A stretch of DNA of 36,371 nucleotides from Pseudomonas sp. AL03. GTDB taxonomy: Bacteria > Pseudomonadota > Gammaproteobacteria > Pseudomonadales > Pseudomonadaceae. The number at the start of each line of letters is the position of its first letter. Position 1 is the stretch's first letter. Below, one piece after another: positions 16,286 to 24,565 of the stretch. The stretch covers positions 1 to 36,371 of the forward strand of contig NZ_JASBRE010000042.1 in assembly GCF_029960815.1 (NCBI RefSeq), written 5' to 3'. The notes beneath the pieces were generated by a model. That model was not told the origin of the DNA. It ran no database searches and saw nothing but the letters and a program-made list of their open reading frames with translations. Position numbers and translations under genes: made by a program.

Positions 16286-17391
16286 AAATCCTGCATTTTT
16301 TCAAGACTTACTACCCAGACACCATGGGCGGGGTAGAGCAGGTGATCTTTCAGCTCGCTGAGGGTGGGGTGCAGCACGGTATCGAATCTGAAGTTCTTTA
16401 CCTTAGTCCCCGTGGCGCCATGCGCAACGAACGGCTCGGACATCATCTTGCCCATCGGTCATATGAGAATTTTCAGATCGCTTCTACTGGCTTTTCAATC
16501 GGTGCGATCAAGGATTTCTACGAGCTCGCAAAGCAAGCTGACATTATCCATTACCATTTTCCGTGGCCGTTTATGGATATGGTGCACTTTCTAACCAGAG
16601 TCAAAAAACCGACCGTTGTTACTTATCACTCGGATATCGTGAAACAGCAGTCGTTGCTCCGTCTGTATAATCCACTGTTGCACGCGTTTCTTCGAAGTGT
16701 GGATGTAATCGTTGCTTCCTCACCCAACTATGTTGCAAGTAGCGAGATACTGGGTAAGTACGTAGATAAGGTTAAGGTCATCCCTATCGGTATAGATCGC
16801 AATACATACCCTGTGGCGACTGATGCATTGTTGGCTCATTGGCGGGAAGCGGTGGGTGAGCGATTTTTCCTTTTTGTCGGGGCGCTTCGTTATTACAAAG
16901 GCCTTGATTTTCTTCTGGAAGCGGCGCAGCAGATTAGGCTGCCTATCGTGATCATGGGCAAAGGGCCCATGGAAATGGCGCTGAAACAGAAGGCTAAAGA
17001 GGCGAACCTGGATAATGTCTTTTTTGTCGGCGCCTTGCCCGACAGTGACAAGGCCGCACTGATGACCCTGTGTTTCGCGTTGGTATTTCCCTCTCACCTC
17101 AGGTCCGAAGCCTTCGGGATTTCTCTACTGGAAGGTGCGATGTATGGAAAACCACTCATTTCCTGCGAAATTGGAACGGGTACGACGTACATCAATATCG
17201 AAGGTGAAACAGGCTGTGTGGCACTCCCTGGAGACAGTGCGTCTCTCGCAAGCGCTATGAAGAAGCTCTGGGATGATCCATTGGGAGCCGCCAATATGGG
17301 GGAGAATGCTCTAAAGCGTTATGAAGAGTATTTCAAGGCCGGTGATATGGTTAAGTCGTACAGCGAAATATACCACGCGCTTTTGAAGTGA
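16282..17391 (+). CDS. wbpZ: WbpZ-like GT4 glycosyltransferase
   Basis: A 369-residue GT4 enzyme that reads, from memory, like P. aeruginosa WbpZ over its full length: MKILHFFKTYYPDTMGGVEQVIFQL, IASTGFS, HYHFPWPFMDMVHFLT, TYHSDIV, FLFVGALRYYKG, PSHLRSEAFGISLLEGAMYGKP and GTGTTYINI. In P. aeruginosa WbpZ adds the first D-rhamnose of the common antigen to the lipid-linked primer. Here GDP-perosamine or its N-acyl form is the more likely donor because rmd is absent. The start is TTG at 16282, overlapping the previous stop; translation is probably coupled. It is the last gene before the IS66 region, and I see no clear terminator behind it. Confidence 0.88.
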   Translation: MKILHFFKTYYPDTMGGVEQVIFQLAEGGVQHGIESEVLYLSPRGAMRNERLGHHLAHRSYENFQIASTGFSIGAIKDFYELAKQADIIHYHFPWPFMDMVHFLTRVKKPTVVTYHSDIVKQQSLLRLYNPLLHAFLRSVDVIVASSPNYVASSEILGKYVDKVKVIPIGIDRNTYPVATDALLAHWREAVGERFFLFVGALRYYKGLDFLLEAAQQIRLPIVIMGKGPMEMALKQKAKEANLDNVFFVGALPDSDKAALMTLCFALVFPSHLRSEAFGISLLEGAMYGKPLISCEIGTGTTYINIEGETGCVALPGDSASLASAMKKLWDDPLGAANMGENALKRYEEYFKAGDMVKSYSEIYHALLK

Positions 17392-17399
17392 CTAACGTA

Positions 17400-17520
17400 T
17401 TTGCGCAATGAGTTCGACATCCTGACAGGTGCTGTGCTCCCTATCTTTCTAAGGTATCCGATCCACGAAGTATACCGTAAGCGATCCACGGTAAGCGATC
17501 CACGAACTACACCTACCTCC
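17400..17520. repeat. degenerate IS66 ends, left side, with 14-base tandem duplication
   Basis: Three copies of an IS66-like terminal motif follow each other: GTATCCGATCCACGAA at 17454, GTAAGCGATCCACG at 17477-17490, and GTAAGCGATCCACGAACTACACC from 17491. The second and third form a perfect 14-base tandem repeat. Before them, TGCTGTGCTCCCTATCTTTC (about 17432) resembles the leader found behind the right-hand ends (TGCTGTGCTCCCGATTTC). The stretch therefore looks like stacked left ends of several related elements. Confidence 0.6.
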
Positions 17521-17535
17521 TGATGAGGCAGTCGT

Positions 17536-19080
17536 TTACCGTGGCATCTCTGGCGAGCAGTTCCATGGCAGCAAGGCTTCGTAGTCCCCAACCGATTGTG
17601 CCTGCGGCAGTCTTTCCAGTACGTGGCGCAGCCACGTATAAGGCTCCTGGCCGTTGACCTTGGCGGTCTCGACCAAACTGTAGATCTGCGCACTGGCGGT
17701 GGCACCCTTGGGCGTGTCGCTGAACAGCCATGCCTTGCGCCCGATTACAAACGGCTTTATCGCGCGCTCCGCCGCGTTGTTGTCGATCGGTAAAAAACCG
17801 GCCTCCACGTATCGCTCCAGACGGCTCCAGTTGTTGGCCAAATAATTCACGGCTTTACCCAACACACTTTGCGGCGTCACTTGGGACTGTGTTTTATCCA
17901 GCCAGCTTTTCAACTGCCCCAGGATCGGCAGGCTCTTCTCCTGACGACCGATAAAACGCTGTTCATCGCTAACGTCCTTGAGTTCACGCTCGATGCCGTA
18001 CAGCTTATTGATCATTGTCAGCGCGATATCGGCACGCCCGGTTTTGCCCTTGGGCTGCACTTTCTGCGCGTCGACAAACTTACGACGCGCATGAGCCATG
18101 CACGCCAATCGCTCAACACCGGACTGCAACGCCAACGCGTTGTAACCCGCGTAATCGTCGGTCATCACGTAGCCGCGATAACTTTCCAGCAGGCGTAGAG
18201 GCACTTCCTGCGCACGGCTGGTGGTGTAGTCAAACAGCACAACTTTTCGATCCGGCGGCCCGCTGGCCTGCACCCACATCCACGATTGGCTGGTTGGGTC
18301 TCGATCCGGCTCTTTCAGTACCTGGACTCTTGTTTCATCGCAGTGGATGACCGGACTTTCCAGTAATCGGTCGCGCATTAAATTCAGCAAAGGCTGGAAG
18401 TGTTCGCTGCACTGGATGACCCACCGCGCCAGTGTTTGTCTTGGAATATCCACACCGTGTCGACTCAGCACGGTTTCGAAACGATGCAACGGCAGGCCAT
18501 CGACGTACTTGGTGGTTAAGAGCATGGCCAATACGCTGGGGCTGGCCATGCTCTTTTCGATCATCTGAGCGGGTTTGTCTGCGGTGACCGGCGCTGTTTC
18601 GCAACCACGGCAACCGTAAACTTTGCGGATGTGTTTGAGTACGCGGATCTGCATCGGCACGATCTCCAGCTGTTCGCTGGTTTCTTCACCGATGACGTGT
18701 TTGCGGCAGCCGCAAGCGCAGGTCAGTTCGTGCTCGGGCAGTTCGTGGGGCACTTCGAAGCGTGGCAGATCAGCCGACAGTGGCTTGCGTTTGCCGCGAC
18801 GTGGCGTCGAAGCAACAACTTCTTCGTCAGCGTCGCCGACTGGAAGCATCGGCTCGCTTTCGGGCTCATTGAACAACGCCAGTTGCGGCGTGTTGGGCTC
18901 GATGGTCTGCTCGGATTTTCGACCGAACAAACGGTCGCGCAGCAGCTTGATCTGTTCTTTCAAATCGACGATATGAGTCTGGTATGCCTCAGCCGTTACT
19001 TGCTGACGACTGAGTGCCTCAAGCAACATTTGCTTGAGCAAAACAGGATCATCGGGAAGGTCTTCGGGTATCAAATTCAT
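17536..19080 (-). CDS. tnpC: IS66-family transposase TnpC
   Basis: An intact 514-residue DDE transposase. In order it has an N-terminal coiled-coil segment (about 15-50), LRDRLFGRKSEQ, a cysteine-rich zinc-finger-like part (Cys121, 123, 125, 157, 160), the first catalytic Asp in HCDETRVQ (Asp248), the second in MTDDYAGYN (Asp308 or 309) and the Glu in NNAAERAIKPF (Glu438), followed by GRKAWLFSDT. Length is typical for IS66 TnpC. It starts 17 bases after the tnpB stop. Nothing suggests inactivation of this protein; whether the element still moves without tnpA is uncertain. Confidence 0.95.
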   Translation of the reverse strand: MNLIPEDLPDDPVLLKQMLLEALSRQQVTAEAYQTHIVDLKEQIKLLRDRLFGRKSEQTIEPNTPQLALFNEPESEPMLPVGDADEEVVASTPRRGKRKPLSADLPRFEVPHELPEHELTCACGCRKHVIGEETSEQLEIVPMQIRVLKHIRKVYGCRGCETAPVTADKPAQMIEKSMASPSVLAMLLTTKYVDGLPLHRFETVLSRHGVDIPRQTLARWVIQCSEHFQPLLNLMRDRLLESPVIHCDETRVQVLKEPDRDPTSQSWMWVQASGPPDRKVVLFDYTTSRAQEVPLRLLESYRGYVMTDDYAGYNALALQSGVERLACMAHARRKFVDAQKVQPKGKTGRADIALTMINKLYGIERELKDVSDEQRFIGRQEKSLPILGQLKSWLDKTQSQVTPQSVLGKAVNYLANNWSRLERYVEAGFLPIDNNAAERAIKPFVIGRKAWLFSDTPKGATASAQIYSLVETAKVNGQEPYTWLRHVLERLPQAQSVGDYEALLPWNCSPEMPR

Positions 19081-19097
19081 GCCGGGGATTATACCCG

Positions 19098-19457
19098 TCA
19101 GGCGACGAATCTTGGCGTTAAAACCTTATGAGGACGATTGCGCCAGAGATCAAAGCCATCCAGTAACCAGTTCAATTCCTGGACAGTCAGCACGATCGCC
19201 TCGTCGACCTCATCAGGGGAAAGTTTGAAACGTTCAGACTCCAGACGCTTGAGCCAAAGGCAGAAGCCGTTGCGCTCCCAGTACAACACTTTGACGCGGT
19301 TGCGGTGGCGATTTAGAAAGACGAAAAGCACGGGGTCGAACACCGCAACTTTGATGTCCAGTTCGACCAATGCAGCCAGGCCGTCGATGGACTTTCGAAA
19401 GTCTACAGGCTTCGGGTAGAGGTACACTTTTTCAACGCTGGCATTGGGATGCATCAT
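19098..19457 (-). CDS. tnpB: IS66-family accessory protein TnpB
   Basis: A 119-residue protein with the IS66 Orf2 pattern: VYLYPKPVDFRKSIDGLAALVE near the N-terminus, PVLFVFLNRHRNRVKVLYWERNGFCLWLKRLE in the middle, and ELNWLLDGFD near the C-terminus. It is needed with TnpC for transposition of IS66 elements; its molecular role is poorly known. CAGGAG lies in the leader before ATGATG. The first 18 or so codons are duplicated at 20166-20304. Confidence 0.93.
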   Translation of the reverse strand: MMHPNASVEKVYLYPKPVDFRKSIDGLAALVELDIKVAVFDPVLFVFLNRHRNRVKVLYWERNGFCLWLKRLESERFKLSPDEVDEAIVLTVQELNWLLDGFDLWRNRPHKVLTPRFVA

Positions 19458-19541
19458 GGTGATGGGCTCCTGATGGAAATCGGGAGCACAGCATCAGCCG
19501 TCAGCTATCCGCTTGGAATGTGGAGTTCATGGAGCGGATAC
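19402..19541 (-). repeat. IS66 5'-end repeat, copy 1
   Basis: This 140-base unit holds the start of tnpB, its leader and the IS right end. It recurs almost identically at 20166-20304, with a few substitutions and a one-base gap (CAGCTATCCG here against CAGCTACCG), and in diverged, shorter form at 20334-20398. Confidence 0.85.
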
Positions 19542-19769
19542 GCTGAAAGAGCGATAAAGCCGTTTGTGATCGGGCGCAAGGCTAGGCTTTTCAGCGACAC
19601 ACCCAAAGGCGCCACCGCCAGTGCGCAGATCTACAGTTTGGTCGAGACCGCCAAAGCTAACGGCCAGGAACCCTATACGTGGCTGCGCCACGTACTGGAG
19701 CGATTACCGCAGGCTGAATCGGTTGAAGACATTGAGGCGCTACTACCCTGGAGTTGGAGGCCATCATGA
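19542..19769 (+). pseudogene. 3' fragment of a second IS66 tnpC
   Basis: Only the last 75 codons of a TnpC remain, on the plus strand, starting inside the catalytic-Glu motif (AERAIKPFVIGRKARLF). They match the C-terminal part of the intact TnpC at 17536-19080 closely but differ at several residues, for instance Arg for Trp in GRKAxLF and a different end (LLPWSWRPS). The fragment begins exactly at the right end of the minus-strand IS66, so that element probably inserted into, or recombined with, this tnpC. The 5' part is not found on the other side. Cannot encode an active transposase. Confidence 0.85.
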
Positions 19770-20080
19770 GTATCAATATTGATCATCTGAGTGTCGATGA
19801 GTTAGTGACGCTGAATCATCACATTATCGAACGGCTGAAGATGTTGGAGTCGTTGGAGGCTCATAAATCAATGATGCAGTTCCATCCAGGAGCACGGGTT
19901 AGCTTTGACTCACCCAGTGGTGAGCGCCTGTCCGGGACCGTCATGAAGTTCAATCGCAAGACCGTCACAGTAGTAACCGACACCGGCCAGCGCTGGAATA
20001 TTTCACCGCATTTGCTTTCCCCGATCAAAAACGTACAAGCGGGGATGGTGGTGAATATCAGGCCACAAAAAATGGAGTAA
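19754..20080 (+). CDS. IS66-associated accessory protein (hypothetical)
   Basis: A 108-residue protein that overlaps the tnpC fragment by 16 bases. The ATG at 19766 (MSINIDHLSVDELVTLNHHIIERL) follows GGAGG and is a likelier start than 19754. The first 45 residues look helical; the rest (RVSFDSPSGERLSGTVMKFNRKTVTVVTDTG) looks like a small beta-barrel of the KOW/SH3 kind. I recall similar small proteins next to IS66 elements in pseudomonads, so it is probably a passenger or accessory gene of the remnant element. Function unknown. Confidence 0.65.
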   Translation: MEAIMSINIDHLSVDELVTLNHHIIERLKMLESLEAHKSMMQFHPGARVSFDSPSGERLSGTVMKFNRKTVTVVTDTGQRWNISPHLLSPIKNVQAGMVVNIRPQKME

Positions 20081-20127
20081 CTGCGCCACGAACCGCCAGC
20101 ATGATTTGATTCCCCCCTCACACGCCG

Positions 20128-20162
20128 TCTGCTTGGATAGGTGGGGTTTATGGATCAGTTAC
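20128..20162 (+). repeat. terminal repeat of the plus-strand IS66 remnant
   Basis: Read inward on the minus strand from 20162 the sequence is GTAACTGATCCATAAACCCC followed by ACCTATCCAAG, which is the same kind of end as GTAAGCGATCCACGAACTAC at 17491. It closes the remnant that holds the tnpC fragment and the accessory gene, and abuts a broken tnpB start at 20166. Confidence 0.65.
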
Positions 20163-20165
20163 AAA

Positions 20166-20304
20166 TCTACAGGCTTCGGGTAGAGGTACACTTTTTCAAC
20201 GCTGGCATTGGGACGCATCATGGTGATGGGCTCCTGATGGAAATCGGGAGCACAGCATCAGCCGTCAGCTACCGCTTGGAATGTGGAGTTAATGGAGCGG
20301 ATAC
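20166..20304 (-). repeat. IS66 5'-end repeat, copy 2 (tnpB broken after about 18 codons)
   Basis: It matches 19402-19541 nearly base for base and contains the tnpB start (ATGATG on the minus strand), the leader and a right-end motif GTATCCGCTCCATTAACTCC. The tnpB frame is cut by the end of the plus-strand remnant at 20162, so this is the stub of a second minus-strand element. Confidence 0.85.
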
Positions 20305-20398
20305 TACCATCATGAGGGGCTGGCTCCAGAAAGAAATCGGGAGCACAGCATCGAACATAAAATTCCGGCTTGGAATGTGGCGTTCATGGAGCGGTTAC
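20305..20398 (-). repeat. IS66 5'-end repeat, copy 3 (diverged stub)
   Basis: On the minus strand this piece has an outer end GTAACCGCTCCATGAACGCC, the leader ATGCTGTGCTCCCGATTTC, a CTGGAG ribosome-site-like motif and ATGATG, directly followed by the end of copy 2 at 20304. It looks like a third, older element whose tnpB was hit at its start codon by copy 2. Confidence 0.7.
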
Positions 20399-20460
20399 GG
20401 TGGTCTGGCAGCGCGGAGGAAGCAGTGATGCCAAGCAGATTCCAGCTTTGTTACAAAGTA

Positions 20461-20493
20461 GCCGTACTGTCGAGGTGTTTCCCGCAGTACGGC
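20461..20493 (-). terminator. stem-loop downstream of the minus-strand module
   Basis: GCCGTACTG (20461-20469) and CAGTACGGC (20485-20493) form a perfect 9-base stem with a 15-base loop, 15 bases beyond the stop at 20509. There is no good T-run on the minus strand, so this is a plausible but unproven end of the six-gene transcript. Confidence 0.5.
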
Positions 20494-20508
20494 CGATGCG
20501 GTTAAAGA

Positions 20509-21864
20509 TTAGGGCAGGCTATACGAGACGCAGGCCATAGCGGCAGTGGTTATAGCCAGAAACGAGGCAGCGAGCAACGCATATGCGGCGAGGATCGGCA
20601 ACCAATGCTTCTTTAGAAGATTTGAAAAGTCTGACCATTCAAATTGGGTTGCGATGGCGCCAAACAAAACCAGATAGAGAGGCATGAAGAATCGGGTTTC
20701 GACTGCTCCTGGAAGAATCGCCAGCACTGGGATGAGCAGGGGAGCGAGATAAGCGACTTCAATCCATCGAGGTTTTTGTCTTGTACAAAAAATCAGAACC
20801 CCAAAAAAGAACAAGCTGTAGCAGAGAAATGCTACGACACTTTTATTGATCGAAGGCTTCGTGACGTAAACCAACCCGTCGCGAACATCAATGCCATTAA
20901 TGAAGTGTCTTCCGTAGATGCCAAGAAATTGAACTGGGTGTTTCGCAACCAGAGAGATGTAACCGCCGATAGTTGGATCGTCTGTGAATAGCGATTCATC
21001 AAGTGAGCGCAAGGTGATTCCGGCGGGATCCCTATAGTAGAGGCTAGGTGCGGGAGTGTCTCCACCGTTATAGGTTTCGTAGCGCTGTATCGTCACTCCC
21101 CAATACAGCTGTGTCGCCATCAGGGATTTACCTTTGACGGTAGCGAACACTAAAGGGGTGGCAACGTCATGAATACGTTTGTTGATGGCCATTTGCGGCA
21201 AAGCTACAACAAAAGCCCCTAAAATAAACGCAACTATTCCAAGCCCGCGAGCGTTCCATGATTTGCTACGCAGGAAGACAAACGGAATTATAAACAGCAG
21301 CGCAATGAAGGCGAAGAGGTAGATAGTTCGGATGTTGTAAGCCGCGCTAGCTGCCGCGCCGGAAAAAAACAGGAAAGCTAGCCAGTACTTTCGTTTCGCA
21401 CTGTCTGCGAATGCAATTGCAATTATCAAGGCTAGTGCAGCGGGCATATCGGACAGCGGATAAAGGAATAATCCTGGGAAAACGGCAATTGCAAGCAATG
21501 CAAATAAAATGCGGCGTGTTACGGTAAGGCGACCACCGAAGCACTGCAGGAAAAAGTTTGCTACCTGGCCTGTTAAAAGGTAGGCATAGATCGCAGAGGT
21601 GCTGAGCCTGAAAATAATTCGGCCTGTATCGTTTACAGCATCGGTTAAAGCGTGTATTGGAAAGAGCAGGTAGGCGTAAACGTAGCCTCTAACAATATCG
21701 GGGAAGTTCGCAACGAAGGCGGGAGTGCTTAGGTTCCAATAGGTGTTCGAGTCGTAGGGGAAATCGGTGATTCCTAGAATCTGGTGAGTCACAAATAATA
21801 TAAAGAATACTGCGCAAAACGAATAAAAGTTCGGCCTGCACTCTAGCTTTGACAACACGTCCAT
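20509..21864 (-). CDS. polytopic membrane protein, putative GT-C glycosyltransferase
   Basis: A 451-residue protein with about ten hydrophobic helices. An early extracytoplasmic loop contains ITDFPYDSNTYWNLS, with acidic residues placed as in GT-C enzymes that take sugars from polyprenyl phosphate carriers. The start at 21864 is chosen because AAAGGA lies 7 bases before it and the ATG begins directly before the first helix; an ATG at 21912 is also in frame. It is the last gene of the minus-strand module and strongly AT-rich. I do not recognise a named family. From its place behind a GtrA/GtrB-like pair it could be the transferase that attaches the modifying sugar, or one of two such enzymes with the 730-residue neighbour. 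Confidence 0.7.
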   Translation of the reverse strand: MDVLSKLECRPNFYSFCAVFFILFVTHQILGITDFPYDSNTYWNLSTPAFVANFPDIVRGYVYAYLLFPIHALTDAVNDTGRIIFRLSTSAIYAYLLTGQVANFFLQCFGGRLTVTRRILFALLAIAVFPGLFLYPLSDMPAALALIIAIAFADSAKRKYWLAFLFFSGAAASAAYNIRTIYLFAFIALLFIIPFVFLRSKSWNARGLGIVAFILGAFVVALPQMAINKRIHDVATPLVFATVKGKSLMATQLYWGVTIQRYETYNGGDTPAPSLYYRDPAGITLRSLDESLFTDDPTIGGYISLVAKHPVQFLGIYGRHFINGIDVRDGLVYVTKPSINKSVVAFLCYSLFFFGVLIFCTRQKPRWIEVAYLAPLLIPVLAILPGAVETRFFMPLYLVLFGAIATQFEWSDFSNLLKKHWLPILAAYALLAASFLAITTAAMACVSYSLP

Positions 21865-21952
21865 TGGTGATCCTTTTTTGATTCTAAACTCGGGGCGCTC
21901 GCTCAGAGTCATTTATCAACGCGGTTAAGTAAGTTGTAAGTGTTGGTGGATA

Positions 21953-24145
21953 TTATTTTTTTATTTCAACCCAATCTAGTCTTCCGGAGAAACCATAGTA
22001 ATTTTCGTCAGCGTCACTCATGAAGGCAATGGTGTTCATTCCATCTCGAAGTTGATTTTTTACGAGTTTGGCTTCAAATTGATTGGCATCATTCCATTGG
22101 AACGGAACATCTATGCCATTCACTTCAATTTTCATGCTGGTTTTTACTGACGGATTAACGATTGTATCGAACTGTCCTATTAAGCGATAGCGCACTGATG
22201 AAGGTGTAAACTTAAAGTTGAGGTACGCCTGTTTATTGGTTTTCCAAGCTGAAGCGGTATGATGGAATTTGTTAACGGTCCACTCGGCTTCGCGCCACCC
22301 TGAGCCAGCTATTGGTAATTCCATACTCCACCAGTTACCGAATCCCCAGAAGTAGTATTCTCCGGATTCCTGGTCATTGAAACCAATCAGACGATTATGA
22401 TAATCAGGTTTTTCGATAAACCCACGATAGATCGCCCCCGTACGGCTTTGTTCACTACGTAACTTTTCCGTGCGAACGGGATTGGCTTTGGGTTTTTCAT
22501 CCGGATCTACTGTAATCACAACGATTTTAGATTTCGTCAGCTTTTTATCTTCTGGTTGCTTGGTTAGCTCGAAGCCAGGACCACTTATCGGTGTCGGGTA
22601 ATGGAAGATCCATTCATCAACTGTTTCTTCGCATGTGCCCTTTCGCCCGACGCTGTCGGTATGCTGCCATTCATTGCCATCTTCGCGGCATACTTCTATC
22701 GAATTAAAGGGATGCCCATAAATGTAGTTAAGAGTTGCTTTCAAGTTTTCGTTGATAAACATCCACGTATTGTTTAATTGGCTTGTCTTGTCAACTATTA
22801 CGAGTGTTTTGTCGTCGATTTGACCGTCGAAATTCTCAACAATATTTTTTATAATGTTGCGTTGTCTATCCGATATCTTAACGTAGTGGTGGAATTGATA
22901 TAGTTGGGTTGAAAGCCCGATAAAAATTAATAGGGCTGCACAAAGTGTCGCCAGATTTTTGCTGGCTTTGCCGAAGCCAATAAGTACGGAAAGTGTCACA
23001 AATACGCCGCCAGGGGTCGCGAACAAGAAGGTGCGTTGGCTTATCGCTTGGTGTGACGTAGAAAGTAGAAAAGGGGCATAGCCTAACAGTACTAACAGGA
23101 TACCCGCGATCAGAAATTTGACGGGGATTGCCATCGAAATTATGGTTTCTACAGGTTTTGCTTTTCTGAAGTTTGAAAGTAGTAAGAGAAACACGATGGA
23201 TATTATTAGTATTGCGCTAATGGTGTACCAGTATGTGTTGAACTCCACTGCGGTTATACTGAATGCATCATACCAGCCACCTAGGACTGTCCTAAGTAAG
23301 CCTATAGAGAATAAATTTGGAAGGGAATGCATGAGCGTGGTGGTAACGCTAGTGCTGCCAGCGATACCGCTCTGATAACTGTTAACTAGTGGTGCAGTGT
23401 GGATGACATAGGCGATATAGTAGAGGGCGCCCATAAGCCAAATCAGGTGTTTCCATATGTGCTGGCGCAACTGGGAAACCGCTGCTTTAACATTCGATTT
23501 TATAAGTATTGCTAAAAATGGCAGCACCGTAAGTAATAGTGACGCCTCATACATTGCGCAGGCCACCAGCAATAGCACTGCTGATATGGTGCTCAGCAAA
23601 TAGGGTAAGAACCTTGATTTTGCTTGCAGTGCAGCGATGAGTATCGCGGTTCCAAGCAATAAGCAACTAAGCGCCCAGTTTATGTGAAGCGCTCTGAACG
23701 ACAACTGCATTGTGTCAGCCGGATATACGATAATTAGCAGGCTTGCGATTATTCCCCACTTTAACGAGCCAGTAATATAGCTTGTTATGTAGCTGAGGCT
23801 TGAGCCTTTTACGCATAGTGAAAGGGCAAGTAGTATATTCCAGTATTTGAACGAATAGGGGTCTAAATAATAAGCAATGGCTTGCGGAAGGATCGTTAGT
23901 GGGCGTAGCGCATGTGCAGCTAGAGGGCTGGTAGTGTCAGTTATGAAGAACAGCCCATGAGTTGTAAATGCCCCGACTAATCCCCATTCTTCTATTAAGC
24001 CGATCAGAGAGAAACCGTAGGGGGTCCATAGTGCCAAGACCAAAATAGCAACTGGCAAGATGTGCGACATCCAAAATGTTACCGCAGAGCAAGAATGCGA
24101 TTGGGAAAACTTTTGAGATAAGAGTTTCTCTATCAAGTTTGTCAT
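21953..24145 (-). CDS. large membrane protein with C-terminal periplasmic domain, putative GT-C glycosyltransferase
   Basis: A 730-residue protein. Residues 1 to about 420 hold some eleven hydrophobic helices; the first loop includes FFITDTTSPLAAHALRPLTILPQAI, a pattern of acidic residue and HxxRPL seen in membrane transferases acting on lipid-linked sugars. Residues from about 420 to 730 are soluble and probably periplasmic. Their last 150 residues (EYYFWGFGNWW, GREAEWTVNKFHHT-like segments, FMSDADENYYGFSGRLDWVEIKK) look like a beta-sandwich that might bind carbohydrate. It lies 7 bases from the gtrA-like gene. Likely role: attachment of a lipid-carried sugar to the exported polysaccharide. 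Exact family not recognised. Confidence 0.7.
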   Translation of the reverse strand: MTNLIEKLLSQKFSQSHSCSAVTFWMSHILPVAILVLALWTPYGFSLIGLIEEWGLVGAFTTHGLFFITDTTSPLAAHALRPLTILPQAIAYYLDPYSFKYWNILLALSLCVKGSSLSYITSYITGSLKWGIIASLLIIVYPADTMQLSFRALHINWALSCLLLGTAILIAALQAKSRFLPYLLSTISAVLLLVACAMYEASLLLTVLPFLAILIKSNVKAAVSQLRQHIWKHLIWLMGALYYIAYVIHTAPLVNSYQSGIAGSTSVTTTLMHSLPNLFSIGLLRTVLGGWYDAFSITAVEFNTYWYTISAILIISIVFLLLLSNFRKAKPVETIISMAIPVKFLIAGILLVLLGYAPFLLSTSHQAISQRTFLFATPGGVFVTLSVLIGFGKASKNLATLCAALLIFIGLSTQLYQFHHYVKISDRQRNIIKNIVENFDGQIDDKTLVIVDKTSQLNNTWMFINENLKATLNYIYGHPFNSIEVCREDGNEWQHTDSVGRKGTCEETVDEWIFHYPTPISGPGFELTKQPEDKKLTKSKIVVITVDPDEKPKANPVRTEKLRSEQSRTGAIYRGFIEKPDYHNRLIGFNDQESGEYYFWGFGNWWSMELPIAGSGWREAEWTVNKFHHTASAWKTNKQAYLNFKFTPSSVRYRLIGQFDTIVNPSVKTSMKIEVNGIDVPFQWNDANQFEAKLVKNQLRDGMNTIAFMSDADENYYGFSGRLDWVEIKK

Positions 24146-24151
24146 TTGACT

Positions 24152-24565
24152 CTACTGTTCCATTCCTGTCTTTGGCTGATCTGTAGCTTTAAGTATTGTT
24201 TTGCTCAGCAAGTAAGTTACAGGCAGAAGCAGGACAATGATCAAAAGCGGCGCTATTTCTTTGGGTATCCCTAATCTCTCAACCATAAGGCCAAGCATTA
24301 AGGCGGCTAATATATACTGAAGCAGATACACTAAAGGATAGGCTATCAACCCTTTCCATGATTTTTTCACATTGAAAACAATTTGTGCGTTGAATAGGTA
24401 TGAGAAAACGATCCCGCTTATGTAGGCGATTACATAAGATTTTTGATAGCTTATATGCATATTCAACAGTAAATAGATTCCATATGTCAGGAGCGTGTTC
24501 AAACACCCTCCTGCCAGGAACGAAACCCATCGACGTATGTTTTCTTTTGAGACGGTGATGCCCAC
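24152..24565 (-). CDS. GtrA-like flippase
   Basis: A 137-residue protein with four membrane helices and the GtrA pattern: WVSFLAGGCLNTLLTYGIYLLL at the N-terminus, SYVIAYISGIVFSYLFNAQIVF in the middle and a positively charged loop before the last pair of helices. GtrA proteins are thought to flip an undecaprenyl-phosphate sugar across the inner membrane in O-antigen modification systems. The start is GTG at 24565, overlapping the previous stop by one base. With the GT2 at 25511 it completes a GtrA/GtrB pair. Confidence 0.87.
   Translation of the reverse strand: MGITVSKENIRRWVSFLAGGCLNTLLTYGIYLLLNMHISYQKSYVIAYISGIVFSYLFNAQIVFNVKKSWKGLIAYPLVYLLQYILAALMLGLMVERLGIPKEIAPLLIIVLLLPVTYLLSKTILKATDQPKTGMEQ

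Larger units (their letters stand above)
17491..19541 (-). mobile_element. IS66-family insertion sequence lacking tnpA
   Basis: The element holds tnpB and tnpC on the minus strand and is bounded by related ends: reading inward, GTAAGCGATCCACGAACTACAC at 17491 and GTATCCGCTCCATGAACTCCAC from 19541. These agree at most positions and begin GTA like other IS66 termini. Length is about 2.05 kb. No tnpA is found upstream of tnpB; only about 80 bases separate the right end from the tnpB start. The 8-base flanks (17483-17490 and 19542-19549) do not match, so no target duplication is left, as expected if the copy sits inside rearranged older copies. The left boundary could instead be 17477. Confidence 0.75.

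Noticed and set aside
17477..17504. CRISPR or other direct-repeat array
   Set aside because: The tandem 14-base units have no spacers and match IS66 termini; no CRISPR array or cas gene is present in the window.
20141..20428. 95-codon plus-strand frame in the repeat region
   Set aside because: It is made of reverse-complement tnpB starts and IS leaders (copies 2 and 3 of the repeat); the repeated EIGSTAS text comes from the DNA repeats and not from a protein.
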